A stretch of DNA of 64,000 bases from Heterocephalus glaber (Eukaryota > Chordata > Mammalia > Rodentia > Bathyergidae), in the NCBI RefSeq assembly GCF_000247695.1, contig NW_004624743.1, positions 3,780,404-3,844,403 of the forward strand, given 5' to 3'. Below are positions 28,101-40,380 of the stretch, piece after piece (positions within the stretch are counted from its first letter, which is position 1; the number at the start of each line of letters is the position of its first letter). Both the position numbers and the translations under genes were made by a program. Under the pieces are notes generated by a model. It worked only from the letters and a program-made list of their open reading frames with translations, did not search any database and was not told the DNA's origin.

Positions 28101-31100
28101 TTCACATTAGCAGATTACTATTCAGTCTTAATCTCAGCAGCTGAGCTATCGGAAGTGCTGCCATCTTTCCCTCCTTTAAGTCTGATAAAACTGATCCCAG
28201 AACAAGGCATAATTTTAGTATCTTTATCAACTCAGAGTTGACTGGTCTAGTTAATAATTTTCGGAATTTAGATTCATCTATGTTACCAATGATCTGTAGA
28301 TAAAGAACTAGTATTAACTGTTGTTATTTTAGACAGAGAACAAAACCAAGCTGGGTTATCACAGTTATGGAGAGATTAAGGAGCAGAGGAGAAAACATAA
28401 TTTGAACATTTCACTAATTTGTTGAGTAACATTCTAAAGATAAACATAGTTTCCGGGATTTTAACTCTAACAGAGGCTTGTTTCAAAGGTCATGGAGAGA
28501 CCGAAACATGAGTCATTCTTCCTCATTCATCTGTAATTACGAACACACTCCTTCATCACTGAAAATGTGCCTTCATGTGGTGAAGAGTTAGAGCTCCAAT
28601 GCACTTCTTCCCACTCAGACCACGTCTGCTCTTGGCGAAGGGTAAGGTCCTCATTTATAATTTGCAAAATTCATTTTATGCACAGATAAGTCTAATGTCT
28701 TCACTCAGCATGAAATTCATCAGGATAATCCCAATGCAGAGTCCATCCCAAGACAAACAGGAATAAGAAGGGAGCTTTTGTGTCTTCACCTAATAAACAA
28801 CCATGAGTCCATAGCCCATAATGAGTCAGGTATTAAGTTAGTGCTGAAACAAAACAAAAGACCAGTTGCATAAATGCTCAGGTTGGGCAAAGTTTCAAGA
28901 AATGAAGGAAGCTTCGTGGACATGGAAGAGCAGAGCGGGAGGACAGTGACCATTGCTGGGAGCACGTACACCATTCCAAGAGGCAGCAGATACAGGGCCC
29001 CATGGATGCTGCACTACGGGAAGAGGACAGACTGGAAAATATCTGGATATTTTGCAAAGACCTTAAGTGCAAGTTTTAATGCAAAAACCGCTTACCTTTC
29101 AATGCTTGCCACTAATTTAGACTTTAAAAACTTTTATTAGACAATTTCTCACACATGAGGGATCAGGATGTAGACTGTGGGAAGTGAACCTGTGAGCTCT
29201 GTGACCTTCTTTACCTCACGTTTTGGTAGTGAAGATCTCCAAAGCTGAGAGTGGACTCATCTCTCTCCCTCTACCTGCACATTCCAACTCCATAGGTGAC
29301 TGTATCTAGTCCCATGGCTACAAATTCTACTTAGGTGTTAATAACGCCAATACTTTCATTAGCAGCAAACTAGTAAATCTATCTACCTTCTGGTCATGCA
29401 CTGGATGTCAAACACGTACATTAAATCCCTGCCTCTGTTTCCCAAACCTGCTTGTTTTTCTCCCAGTCTTCCACCATTTATTTTATGCCTTTATCATACA
29501 TCCATTTTTCATCCAGTCAAAATCTAGGAGCTGTGTTCAAGATGTGTTGTTTCCTTAGTCTCTGCATCTGATCTTTCAGGAAGTGCTGCCAATTTTACCT
29601 CCGTGTTGTAAAAGTCCTTCATCTCTTTCCCTTTCCATTGTCACCTGATCTTCACTCAGGCTACTATGATTTCTCATCTGAACTTCTCACGATTTCTCAT
29701 CTGAACTTCTTCAAACCCCTCCTAAAGGTCAGCCCCCCTGCACTCAGCCTGCCCTAATCCACTAGTCTTGTTGTCTTCCATAAATGGGAACCGTATTATT
29801 CTATCACCTTGCTCAAACCTTTTAACTGTTTTCAAGTGTGTTTAGAATAAATCTGAACTCTGCCCTCTGAACCATGTGTAGAGTACAATGGTTTCCCCTT
29901 GCCTGGTTCTTCCAATTTCACCTCAGAGCCATGTCTCCCCATTTGCCAGACTTGTTCCCATGAGAAACACGATCCCAGAGAATTTTCTCTTTCCCTTCTT
30001 TCTACTTGGAACCCTCGGCCTCTGACTTTTGAGATGACTGGTCTTCTGCTCCTGTCTCTGGTGTTAGGATGATTCTTTCTGCTTGGACAGCCCTCCTCTG
30101 TCTGTTCTCTAATGGCGTTCAGCCCACTGACCCTGGGTCAGTCTCTCTCTTTCTCTCTCTATTTTATCCCTTAACATTGCTTTTTATATTTTTTTCACAT
30201 ATTAATTTGTTTCTATTTATTATTCAATTTTACAAGAGGGCCAAATAATTAGTTATAAGAAATGAGGGTGACGATAAAGAAGCTTGATTTGGGAGCACAT
30301 TTTGATAGATTGTGTGCAGTTTATAAAAAGCTGCTACAGGATACATCTTTGGAAATAAGGTATTTGTTTACCTGGAAAGATCTACAGGAAGCATTAGCCA
30401 CCTAATTAGCTTTTCAGTATTTAAAGTTAATTAGGACCTTTTGGTAATAACTGTGTGATAAAAGGCAAAACAAGCTTATCACACAAACATAGTCAAGCAG
30501 ATTCTTGGAGATTAAAAACATGTCTGCATAATTTATAATACTTTTCAAGAGAAAGTAAAGACAAATTGTTTATAATATATATAACACTGGGAAAGAAAAC
30601 TTCAAATTTTATCTCTCTATGCTAAAAAATTTAAAAATAGGGAAAAAGCATTTATTACTTTTGGCTAGCAACATTATTAATCATAGATAATCATAAAACT
30701 ATCTTTACCATATTATACCAAAAATATCAATTTTTCTAATACATATTGTAATTTAAAAGGAAAATGCATGTCTTTATGTCTTTTCTTTCACCTCTATTCG
30801 TATTCCTCTACCATTCCATTGACAGAGTTTTACAGACAAACATAATTTCCACTGCTTTCCAGGAATAGGCCAGAACAATAAAGTAAAGCAAGGACCAATA
30901 CAAAGTCCCTAGTACTGGAAATCACCTCACCTCAAGGTTTCAATAGTGTTTCTCTTCTAATTTTTCGAACATTCTTTAGAAACAAGATAGGATTGGTTCT
31001 CTTATTTTTTCCATCCGCTTTACTTAACCTGCACACTTGACAGTAGTAGGAGGTTTCTTGTTCTAACATACTTTGTCATTTTTATACATGATAGACTGTA

Positions 31101-34100
31101 GTTGTGTGTGTGTGTGTGTGCGCGTGTGTATCCACAACATCTATGTCCCTTTTGAATAGAGAGTATTTGTAAAAGCTAAGGAAAATTCTTGTTTAAATTA
31201 TTTTGTTCAGCACACTGCTCAGAACAACCCTTGAGGACATAAAAAGATACTCTCCAGAGAGTATACAAGTGGTGAGCAGTCACTGATTAAACCATGAGGT
31301 CAAGTGATCAGCATGTTTAATGAAACCAAAGCTTCAACGGAAGTCGATCTCCACTCCGGAGGACACTCACACCTGCATTATGACCTTGTGGTAACCCAAA
31401 ATTCTTTCAAAGTAATTTCATAAAACGGCTAGGGTTCTTATATTTCCAGTGTCTTCATTATGAACCAGTAGTATTCTTATGACAGAGACTTCAGTTTTTC
31501 CCCTAGATACTATTAGTTTGATAATTTCTTGATTGATTTTTAATTTCTTGGCATTTTGGTAGACTTTTGTATTTCAAATGACTTTAATAAAATGGTAAGT
31601 TTTCATTTAAGTTTTACATTTAAAATAAGGTCCTAAACTGATATATCTAAATCCATTCTTTCTTTATATTTGGTAAGATAGGCAAATAGCATGTTGAAAT
31701 AATTTTAGCATAAATCTGTTATACTGTAGGTCAGAGTTTTAGCTGAGTCAATACTAGTTCTTGCACAGTTGCAACCAAATAACTGTCCATTTAATATTTT
31801 TTTCTGGGCATTTGGGAGAGTTTCCAAATAATCACTGACTTCTTACACAGCTTTCTAATTCCAGCACCCAGGTAAAAACAGCAACAATGGTGTTCAGTGT
31901 GAATTTGTTGCTGCTCGAAAAGATTTTTAAATACAGGTGTTCATACCTGAAGTTACAAAACTGTGTTGTTTTAATATGTACTTTATAGGATAACATAGAA
32001 TTAATTTTTCTAAATAGTCAATATCAAGTTTAGAAATATTAGGAGGATGTGTTTTATGGGTTAACTACTAAGTGATAGAAATTGATGGATACATCATGGA
32101 TACAAAGTTCTAAATAGTAACATCATTTACTTTGTAACTAATTACAGATTTGTCTCGGTTTCCATCTTTTTTAACTCTTACTTTATCCTATTTTGTTATA
32201 TTTGTAGTATTGTCAGTAACCTCACTGAAGAGATGAACTGTCTCTCCATAGAACATAAGCCAGTGGTTTTGTATGAAGGAAACCAGTGTTCAACAAATGC
32301 CTGAATAATTAGATTTCTTTCAAGTACACATGTACACAAAGACAACTAGAATCTGGGGTAGCAACTATGCTTATTGGTAGATGCAAAGTTGGTACAAAAT
32401 ATATATCGCTATTATAGTCTGTCTTTCTATCTTCATAGTACTGTCTGATTATTATCTGTATATCATATTCAGTAGTTCTATATTCATAATAATGTCTATA
32501 TCTCTCCTAGACCTAAGCTTAATGAAGCCAGAGATATGAATTTTGCTCATCATTTTAGCCCTGATGCCTGTACATAGTAGGTGGTCAATATATTTGTTGA
32601 ATAAGTGAGTAGTTATGCACAATATATGAGTATTTTTCTAAATGTATGTACATATTTATGTAAATGGTTTTCTTTTCTCTTGGGTTCATTTACTATATGA
32701 ATATAGTGCTATTCTTCTTTTGATCAAGTGACACATTTTGCTGATTGCCCTACTATCGTTTTTTATTTTATTTCTATCATAAACTGATAAATTTGAGAAT
32801 TAGTCATCTGATATGAGTAATGTTGCTAATTTTTATAATTCCACAATAAAATTCTCTGGCATTTTATAGCTACTAACTTCTACATAGGATTTTTACATGT
32901 TTATGTTTATGTAAATATTACTTAGGAAACATTCGTAGATTATTCTTTGGTATTTGTAGAATTTGTATTTATGGTTACAAATAACATGCTCTGGCTTCAA
33001 AAAAGAGAAAAGGGGTTGATTTAACTTTTTATAACAGATCTAGGGATTTCAAATGAGCTTTGTGTGGGAGAGAAAAACCTAAGCTCAAGTAACATCATGT
33101 GGTTCTCCCATTGAACCCTGGGGCTCAGTTTGTGGTCAGACATTATTAAATTCACTCTGCCCCCTTTGGACCCATTCTGGACTGCCAGCTCGCTACTCTG
33201 CAGATATTGCATAAGGAACCAGATAGCATTGCAGTGAACAGATGTGAACCTAGAGCTCTTCCAGGCTGCATACGCGCATCAGGGAGATGACTGCTTCCCA
33301 CCTCGGTGGTTCCTATGGCGTGTAAGGCACTGCACGCAATGTGGGAAACACACAGGCTGCTAGTCAGATGCAGATCCCTGAGTTTGTGGGCTACTGTGTG
33401 TCCCTGATGGACAACAGTCAATTACATACAAGTTTAGCCAGTGCTGCAGAGAGAAAGACAAAAGAATAAAAGATGACAGAGATGAGGGGAGTGCAGTAGT
33501 CATGAAAGCTTTCTTAGAAAGGAGAGCGATGACCACACATTTGAAAAACAGGGCATTGACCAAGAGAGACCATATTTGATCAGCTATGTGAGACTAACAA
33601 TGTCACAGCTGAAGGCCTTGATTTCCTCATTTACCCAATGAGATGTTGATCTAGATGGTCTTTACTAAGGTCCTGTTATGATCTCAGCTTTTGGGAGCCA
33701 CTGCTGAGTTTATGCCAACACTACAGATTCCTGCACACACCCAGCTGAAGGTCCTTACACCCACACAACATGATGCTCATGGGTGCCCAAGCATTTAAGA
33801 GTCCTCACTAAGACACTGGGGTTTGGGAAGTGTCTTAACACATCCATTCCCTTGCTCACTCATTTACTCAACAAACATATATTATGCACTCACTGTGTGC
33901 CAGGCACTGCTATGTAGCATGTTACACAGGTGACATCCAGCATATGATGTCACAGCAAGTCACACAGGTTGACCTGGACTAGAGGTGGTGGTCACAACTC
34001 ACAGAGGAAGAGAGAACTGCCTATGATAAGCGGGCAGGGTCCACTTCCGCCTGCGGTTCTAGATTTATATTACATATCTTTCTGAAAATTCTCCCTTTGA

Positions 34101-37100
34101 AAGTTGTTTTATGTTTTGAGAAAGGTGATAATAAATTTTACTTACTAAAAAATTGGAACAGTTTTTATTTCTGAGATTTCCTCTTGCTATTGCTCACAAA
34201 AATTTGGTTTATCTGTGCTCACATACTGAGAATATTAAAGGAAAACATTGCTTAAGTTTGGAATGCATTTTTGTTTCTACAAGGAAAGTAATAGTGATTA
34301 GATAATGTTTAATCTTGGAGAAGTTTTCAATTGTGAAATTAAAGAAGACAAAAGAGGCTACATAAAACATTTATTAGAACTGAAGTAAGACAAGGCTGTG
34401 TCAACAAATATATTTTGAAAACTTTTCCCCTATGATTGCAGACGATTGTGTATTTAAAAATCTGTTTTCCTTAAGAATAAGGAAGTGAGAAGCATAATGA
34501 TATGGACTGTCATGTTCTGGGTGCTTACTGTGCACAGGGGTACTGTGCTAAGCACTTTCACATGTACTGTCTCATTTCATTCTCACAATGCTTTACGGCA
34601 AGTGTAGTGATGAAGCTCCACTTTATAAGTGACATAACTAAGCCAGGAAGAGATTAAGTAAACTTTCCAAGGCCTTGGCTAAACAATGGTGGGCAGGAGA
34701 AAGATTTAAACTTATCGGAAGGTATGTGTTTAAACCCCAGGTGTAGGAAGCGCCAATTCTCTGATCTTGATAAGGTCAAACAGGTACTTGGTCAGTGCAA
34801 CTATACTCACTTTGCCTATGGCAAAGGTCATAGACATTCCTTCCTCTCTGCAGATGTTGTATTTGAAGGTATATGCTCATCATTTCTGAAATTCTGCTCG
34901 CAAATCCAAGTCTACAACAAGAAAAGCAAGTGAAACTACACACAAGAAGTGTTTGGGTCTGATTCAAAGATGTAGACTACTGTTCTTTTGTGTGATTTGG
35001 TACTCGGTGCAAAACCCTTCCTACTGGTGTCAAGTTTCCAAGTAAGTGAAGGTCTCGAGGGCGCATCCTGACGTGAGGCCAGTGACCCATGCAGAGCACT
35101 ACAGAAGCGGTGTCCCTGGGAGCTTCTCTTTGGCAGAAGCACTTGAGAACATCACTTTCCCCTACACGGAGGACAGCATAAAACACTTAACCGAACATCA
35201 CAGTTGCATATTTCCATCAGACTGTGGACATGTGAAGTTTACTTTCTTACGTAACCAAATTATCTCAGCAAAATACTAAAGAATAAATTAGCACACGTAA
35301 AATTTTATTTCATATCTACGAGGAATTAGGAGAGTTTTCTTTTTCATTTCAGAAAAACATTTTTTCACTAGAAACACTTTGCATGGGATCTACACAAACC
35401 ATTTGCTTTCCTGCCTACCTGACTCTCTCTCTCTCACTCTTCCTTTCTTCTATAAAGCCAAATTACATAGTTGTGTTCCTATGTCTCTGTAGAATCTCCT
35501 ATAACAAAGGAGGGAGCTCTTAGAGAAGTAATTCTGTAACTCTTACACGTGAATCTCCAGAATGAATTATCAAAATGTTGAGGATCTGTATCAAAGCAGC
35601 CAAAGAGAATTTGAGGATGATATGCACTATTTCCACAATATCATTTATGCCTTGAGGCCTTAGAGTACAAAAGCAGAAACTTAATGAAAAATGAAAGGTT
35701 CCAAAGGTGTTTTTACAATAAAGTGAATGTTGAGTACTTCTCTATACTTCAGAGCAGTTCATACCATCCAGCAATTTGAGATTCAGATGGCTAATTTTAT
35801 CACCTGAATACAAATTCTTATAAAATTTTGGGAGGATTTCAGCTCCCTTAAATTCCTTCTGGGCCATGTATAATAAGTAAATGTTTTAGATGTGAGACAG
35901 TAGCCTAGTATTTCAAGAAAGTAATGAAGGCTCTGTTTTCTAGATTCTCTCCTGCACTGCATACTTTATTTTTGCATCTTAAAAGCAACTGAAATCACCC
36001 AAACCACATGGAAGCAGTTTATCTGAAGGACTCTGAAATTTGAAAGTTCAATTTGAATCCTTTCACAACAGCAAAAGGAAAAAAAAAATTACTGGAAAGT
36101 AAAGAGAACAGGTACTGGGAGATATTCTAATATAAACCCTAACCCTGATGGACACACCCCCAAAATCCTGTGACCTAGAACTCAATATATACACTGAAAA
36201 AATATATATATCAGTATTAATCTGCACCAGCAAATATAGCCTTTCCAGCTCTCTCACTTGAAAGCTCTGACAGCTTTCCAAGGCGAGCCTACACTTTCCA
36301 AGAATGTGAATTTACAATTAAAATGAAGTGGACTATCAAGGCATTTGAAAAAAAAATGGACAGCATATGCAAATCATCTGGATAATTCTGACACCTTGGG
36401 TCAGAAATCTCTTTACACTGCATTTCAACAACCAGGATGGGGATGGAAGATGAGCTCAGCAATTTTCCTCACCGAGAAAACTTTAATCTTACTTATAGGA
36501 GTAGTTTTAAAAAAATGTTAGTATATTAAAAAATAATATTTTCAAAAAAATAATATTTTCATACTCTGGGTACAATGTAGGCTAAATGGTTTGTACATAA
36601 TTGATAATTTAACTTGGGTATCTACTAATAACTTGAAACCACAGTTATACAAATGTAAAGTTTATTTTACCTTTGATTTAAAACTGCTGTTATTAATGAT
36701 TCGGTATTACCATTTGGGCTGAATTGAATTCTATGGCTAGAAAGTAGAATGATATTATTTTTCATCAACTGTCTCCATGTATAAACACCTTCCAGTCTTT
36801 CGAAATAGCTTAGGTTTTACTACACGCGTTGAGGAACAGCTGAGTCAGCAGCTTGCACCACACAATTTATGATTATATAATTTCTCTTCATGGTTCAACA
36901 GTAAAAAAATAAAACTACTGGAAGCAGAGAAATCTGAAAGAGATGTGTTTAAAATAGCAAGAAACAGGCAAACTCAAAGTCGTGTTTACTCAGTAATCAC
37001 ACTGCATACAGGAAAATATTCACAGCCAGGTTTGCACGAACATTCGACCTTCACATGCCACACATTTCAACCGCGAATGCAGGTTTCTGCACCTACACTT

Positions 37101-38032
37101 TTGACCTTGAAGACACAACTTAGGGTTTATGTCTTTAGTAAACTTACAATGCCTTTGGTCCTCCAAGCTGAGGTTATCTAAAATGAATACCCTCATGGGT
37201 TTAAACTGTTCAGTTCTGTAATTTGTATTTTAATTATTCAGCATGCAAGGGCAAGAGAGAAGGCACAGCTCTGAGAATCGCCTTTTCTTCTTGCATGAGT
37301 CTCTCAGCCTTCCTAATGCAGGGTGATCCCTGCCTAAGCTGGGCTGGGCGGAGGAGAAGGCTGCACTGCACTGCAGCCTCCTGTCTCGCTACAGCTCCTG
37401 GGCTGAGGACTCAGCTGAGCTGAACAGAAGTGCACAGGGCCAGCATATTGGTCTGTAGGAGAGAAGCGTTCCCGAGGGAGATTATGATAGGATAAGCTGC
37501 TTTTCCCAGGTGTAGCCTGTCTGATTTTCACACTCTGCATTGTTTCTCCTAAGGACTGCACAGTTACTGGAACAGAATAACCTGACACCCTAAGTTTTAC
37601 TTCTTATTTCTTCCTTCCACTGTGCATTTCAATGAACTTCATGCCCTGCCTTCTGCTTGAAGACAGCAGCTGCACTAAAAATCCCCAAACTAGACTGCAC
37701 AGACTCACTGCGGTTGGACATTCTTAAGCCGTTCAACTTCAGTTGTCCCCAAGTCTTAACTCTCTTCTAACACAAGAGCTCTCAAAAGCCAGGGCCTGTG
37801 CTCAGCAATTAGCAGAAAGGGAAAGAAGTTAACACAGCAGAAGTAACATGAGCACACATGAGCCTAGTGTCTCAACTGCAGGAAACTTGAAATTAATCCG
37901 ACTTTCAACGGAGGGAGCACCAGCTTTCTTACCTTGGATGTGAATAACTCTGTCATGGTTCAGAGTGTAGTTGTCTAAGTGATGATCGGCCCAGCAGATG
38001 GAAATCAGCACCAGAAGAAGCAGGCTCTTCAT
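12764..38032 (-). CDS. HAPLN1: HAPLN1, hyaluronan and proteoglycan link protein 1 (complete coding region, four exons)
   Basis: Secreted extracellular-matrix protein that locks aggrecan and other lecticans onto hyaluronan, stabilising cartilage aggregates and perineuronal nets. Joining 38032-37933, 20827-20456, 15048-14746 and 13053-12764 gives 1065 nt, that is 354 codons plus TGA, equal to the human length as I recall it. Domain order is signal peptide (about 1-15), short N-terminal segment, Ig V domain (about 38-155), Link 1 (about 159-254) and Link 2 (about 260-351). The Ig cysteine pair is C61/C139. Link 1 cysteines are 181, 205, 226 and 252; Link 2 cysteines are 279, 304, 325 and 349. 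Sequons are at N21 (NYT) and N56 (NVT). There is no frameshift or premature stop, so the gene looks functional. HAPLN2, 3 and 4 are alternatives, but the N-terminal and Ig sequences fit HAPLN1 best. Introns measure 1692, 5407 and 17105 bp. Confidence 0.97.
13054..14745 (-). other. HAPLN1: HAPLN1 intron 4
   Basis: A 1692-bp intron with GT at its 14745 end and AG at its 13054 end. The half next to exon 5 is GC-rich; the rest is ordinary single-copy DNA apart from one B1-like SINE near 14325. No other element or open frame is supported. Confidence 0.9.
14325..14485 (+). mobile_element. B1-like (7SL-derived) SINE
   Basis: Contains 'ggtgcagtggcacatgcctg', 'tgatcctagtattttg', 'gcaagttcaagcccagc' and 'gattctgtctcaaa', followed by an A-rich tail with C and G interruptions. 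It lies in intron 4 of HAPLN1. Confidence 0.8.
14746..15048 (-). CDS. HAPLN1: HAPLN1 exon 4: Link domain 1, residues 158-259
   Basis: A symmetric phase 1-1 exon of 303 bp encoding the first Link (proteoglycan tandem repeat) module, which binds hyaluronan together with Link 2. The four Link cysteines C181, C205, C226 and C252 are in place, with the family signatures QACLAQ, WCNAGWLSDGSVQYPI and NYGFWD. The acceptor 'gacag' is at 15053-15049 and the donor 'gtgag' at 14745-14741. The open frame continues upstream of the acceptor to 15154, but the intron has no Link homology there. Codon third positions are mostly G or C, clearly higher than in exons 2 and 3. Compared with the human protein from memory the domain is almost unchanged. 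Confidence 0.97.
15049..20455 (-). other. HAPLN1: HAPLN1 intron 3
   Basis: A 5407-bp intron with standard GT/AG ends. A 5'-truncated B1-dID-like SINE sits at about 16195. The part nearest exon 3 (about 17500-20300) is AT-rich and unremarkable. No coding signal was seen. Confidence 0.9.
16195..16320 (+). mobile_element. 5'-truncated B1-dID-like SINE
   Basis: Starts inside the B1 part ('gaggctgaggcaggagg'), continues 'caagttcaggccc', 'agatcctgtctcaata' and 'aaaaaaggggctagggatg', the junction with an ID-like part that decays quickly. It lies in intron 3. Confidence 0.7.
20456..20827 (-). CDS. HAPLN1: HAPLN1 exon 3: Ig-like V domain, residues 34-157 plus split codon 158
   Basis: This 372-bp exon encodes the Ig V-set domain that binds the matching Ig domain of aggrecan/versican G1. 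Visible landmarks are the NVT sequon at N56, the first Ig cysteine C61 (in LPC), the core tryptophan W81 (in IKW), and the D-x-G-x-Y-x-C motif (D133, G135, Y137, C139). The acceptor 'ttgcag' lies at 20833-20828 and the donor 'gtggg' at 20455-20451; both ends are phase 1, so the exon is symmetric. The junction codon 34 is GTA (Val), where the human protein has Ala as I recall. The minus-strand frame reads into the intron past the donor (20376-20455), and that tail is not coding. Confidence 0.96.
22620..22800 (+). mobile_element. Possible MIR remnant
   Basis: Weak MIR-like order: 'tttcctagctgtttggcaag', an 'aattagggacagtgatgcctcc' type segment, then 'cagtgcccagaacaa'. The match is by eye and could be chance. 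Confidence 0.4.
27225..27400 (+). mobile_element. MIR remnant
   Basis: Contains the MIR-typical 'cctaacctctctgtgcctca', 'gtttcctgatcagagaaat' and 'gggttcttgtgagg'. It lies in intron 2. Confidence 0.7.
29400..30230 (+). mobile_element. L2 (LINE) 3' remnant
   Basis: The order of motifs follows the L2 3' region as remembered: an 'aaaatctaggagctgtg' segment, a pyrimidine-rich middle with 'ctcaaaccttttaactg', an 'acttggaaccctcggcctctg' type segment, a 'cttggacagccctcctctg' segment, and an AT-rich end. It includes a local 23-bp tandem duplication at 29668-29710. Confidence 0.6.
29668..29710 (+). repeat. Short tandem duplication (20-bp identical, 23-bp period)
   Basis: 'gatttctcatctgaacttct' occurs at 29668-29687 and again at 29691-29710, separated by 3 bases, inside the L2 remnant. 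It is probably a replication-slippage duplication. Confidence 0.95.
31103..31129 (+). repeat. (TG)n microsatellite
   Basis: A run of TG units with a short CG interruption, in intron 2. Confidence 0.95.
32500..32610 (+). mobile_element. L2-type 3' end remnant
   Basis: Ends in 'tgtacatagtaggtggtcaa', then 'atatttgttgaataagtgag', the usual L2 tail pattern. It is diverged. Confidence 0.5.
34510..34745 (+). mobile_element. MIR remnant
   Basis: Shows 'gtgctaagcactttcacatg', 'tctcatttcattctcacaat', a 'gtgacataactaagcc' segment and 'gatttaaac' near the end, in MIR order. Confidence 0.7.
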
Positions 38033-38058
38033 CTTTCCAGCTGTGAGAATCTTCTTCA
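37933..38058 (-). CDS. HAPLN1: HAPLN1 exon 2: 26 nt of 5' UTR plus residues 1-33 (signal peptide and N-terminus)
   Basis: The ATG is at 38032-38030 (minus strand). It opens M-K-S followed by a Leu/Val/Ile-rich core, a classic secretory signal peptide, probably cleaved near residue 15 after W-A. The mature start then carries an NYT sequon at N21. An adenine at -3 gives an adequate initiation context. Upstream, 'cacag' at 38063-38059 preceded by a CT-rich tract is a good 3' splice site, so the exon has only 26 nt of 5' UTR and a further non-coding exon must exist upstream. The donor 'gtaag' is at 37932-37928, and the exon ends in phase 1 (CAA G). The open frame continues upstream of this ATG through the splice site, but that extension is intronic. 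CDS bases are 37933-38032. Confidence 0.95.
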
Positions 38059-40096
38059 CTGTGGACATAGCACAGAGAGAGAGGCTCGTGAGGTCCGGAG
38101 CCCTGCGTGTTGCACTGCTCAACTTCTTACCGCCTTATCATCCTACAAAGGTCTGAACAAATATTTAACCCGATCTGTCCAGAAAGCTACTGTGGCTCTT
38201 TGAGAGCAGAAGACAGCAGCTTTGAACAACTCCAGCTCCCTTTAGGCAGCCAGAGCCCAAATAGTGCTTAACTCTGTCTGGGCAGAACTGCAATTTCAAA
38301 CATTCTCATTTTGACATAAAGAGTGACAACAAGTTCCAGAAAGATGTGAGGAGGACATAGGCTCTTAAAAATATTAAGCTTTTAAAAAATTAACCCTCTG
38401 AATCTGGAGTAAAGTTAGTAAGGAAGCAACTCCATACACTGGCTATCACTCGGTCTAATAAACAGCTGCCTCCTACAGCACGGCGAATGAAGGATAATTG
38501 CATGAAACTTGACATCAACATTCAGTTTGTGTGTGGTTTCCCGAGCCAGTTATTACTTGCTGTGACTTGAAAAGAGGGAAAAATAAAAGCCCATTAAGCA
38601 GCAACAGCATGTGGGTTGTGATTCACTCACCATCCTAAGCACTGCTTGGGTCTAAGGGGGCGAGTACAAAATGATGGACGAACGAAGGTACAGGTGTACG
38701 TGCTACCACTGCAGTCCTGCCGATTGATTTTTCATTCATTGCAACCCAGGATGCTGACACAGACTGGCGGTGCCAGGCAGGGTCTCTGCAGTCAGCACAG
38801 CCACAGGGCTGCAGGGACTGTCCCTGCCAGGCTCACCCGGCAATGAGGCAAAGGAAGAGCCGACAGAGAGGGAGGGCAGCTCTGTCCCTAAGGAGCCAGG
38901 CAGAGCATCACTGGGCTGCCCTTCACCCAAAGGGGACAAATCCCCGCTCCCCCTAAAATCCTGTCCTGGGAAGGACCAAACAGTGATTCCAAGCAAGAAA
39001 AATCCTACAACCTTTCAGTGTTCACCAGGCAAGAATCCGACTAGCTCCTGTGTTCCAGTGTGGGAAGCTGAAGCAAATATTAACAAGGACTTTCCTTTGC
39101 TCCCCAGCCCACAGCAGGCTTAACAATGATGGCTATTTTTAAAACTGAAATTGCATGCCACTGGCTCCTCACGCTAATTTGTTTTTTCCAGGAAAGCCTG
39201 ACTCTCTAGAATACTTATTAAAGAGCCTGGACTCCCCTGTTCCTGGAGGTCACTGCGAGTGAGCTGCAGTCCAGAGACTGAAGCCTTCACTCAGGGAACC
39301 ATCCCACCCTCTCCCGGGGTGGCACCCCGGTTGGTTCCCTGTGTAAAAGACTGCATTGCTGTGATGCTTATGGCTTCAGACTTGCGTGTTTGCTGTAATT
39401 ACTTTTCACGAAGAAGGTGGTGGAGAAGCAAATTATGCAACTTATTTCTTCCAGGAAACCAAGAGTACTATCTGAAATTCTACCTGAGTCACTGATCTAA
39501 TTTTCAGAAGTTCGCTCGCTGCTTCCTCTGAAGATTTTTGTAAAATGATACATTCTGTAGCCCTTGGCTTTTGTCCGAAAGATGACAACAAATAAATGTT
39601 ACCTGTTTGCAGCCCGAAATTCTGTTTTTTGGGTGAACAAATATGATAAATGAGATCTTTTGAAATGTGTGGTGTAATTGGTGTAATTATATGCACAAAC
39701 GAAACAATGAGCAGAGAGCACCAGAGGTGTGATGTGCTCTCTGCTTGCCCAGGAATCAGAGGTGGGAACAGGGCCCGTTCTGAAGGACAGAGGATGAGAA
39801 ACAGCATGTGGCAGTGCAGGGAATAAGTGAGCGAGCGGCTCCCTTAGGTATGGGGTCACGGTGAACAAAGGCATGGAATGTGCTCGATGTTTTCACACGA
39901 CTGTGGTCACTTACAGTTTAATTTCTAGGGAGATGTACACTTACACACAGAGCTGTACATTGATACTGCTGCAGTCCCTTTCATATTCATTCTTTTTCAC
40001 TTAAAATAAATTACATGCAAATCTATAAATCTCCTTTAATTCAATACCACAGTATCGAACAACCAAGAGCCCAATTCTGACACGCAAACATTCTGG

Positions 40097-40133
40097 AGTG
40101 TGTGTGTGTGTGTGTGTGTATGTGTGTGTGTGT
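40097..40133 (+). repeat. (TG)n microsatellite
   Basis: An almost uninterrupted run of TG units with one TA interruption. Confidence 0.97.
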
Positions 40134-40189
40134 AGGGGTGGATAGTAATGATGCTGATAGTAATACTAAGACAATAATAATAATGAGCC

Positions 40190-40380
40190 AGTTTCTTCTC
40201 ATTGTATGCCTACTATTTGCCAGGTCCTATGATAATCATTTTGCATACAATGGCCCATAGCAGGCTGTATAACAATATCACGGGACAATTGTTTCCATTT
40301 TAGTGATTCAGACCATCCTCTTGCTGAAGGTCACACATCTAGCAAGTAGCAAAATTTGGATTTACCCGGAAGCAAAAGCA
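40190..40380 (+). mobile_element. MIR remnant
   Basis: Shows 'ttgccaggtcctatgataa', 'ttccattttagtgattcag' and 'aaggtcacacatctagcaag', the MIR core and 3' pattern. Confidence 0.7.

Larger units (their letters stand above)
20828..37932 (-). other. HAPLN1: HAPLN1 intron 2
   Basis: A 17105-bp intron with consensus ends. It contains an L2 remnant (about 29400-30230), a shorter L2 tail (about 32500-32610), MIR fragments (about 22620, 27225 and 34510) and a short TG repeat at 31103. I found no recent ID or B1 SINE. The other parts show no open frame, RNA gene or element I can name. Confidence 0.9.
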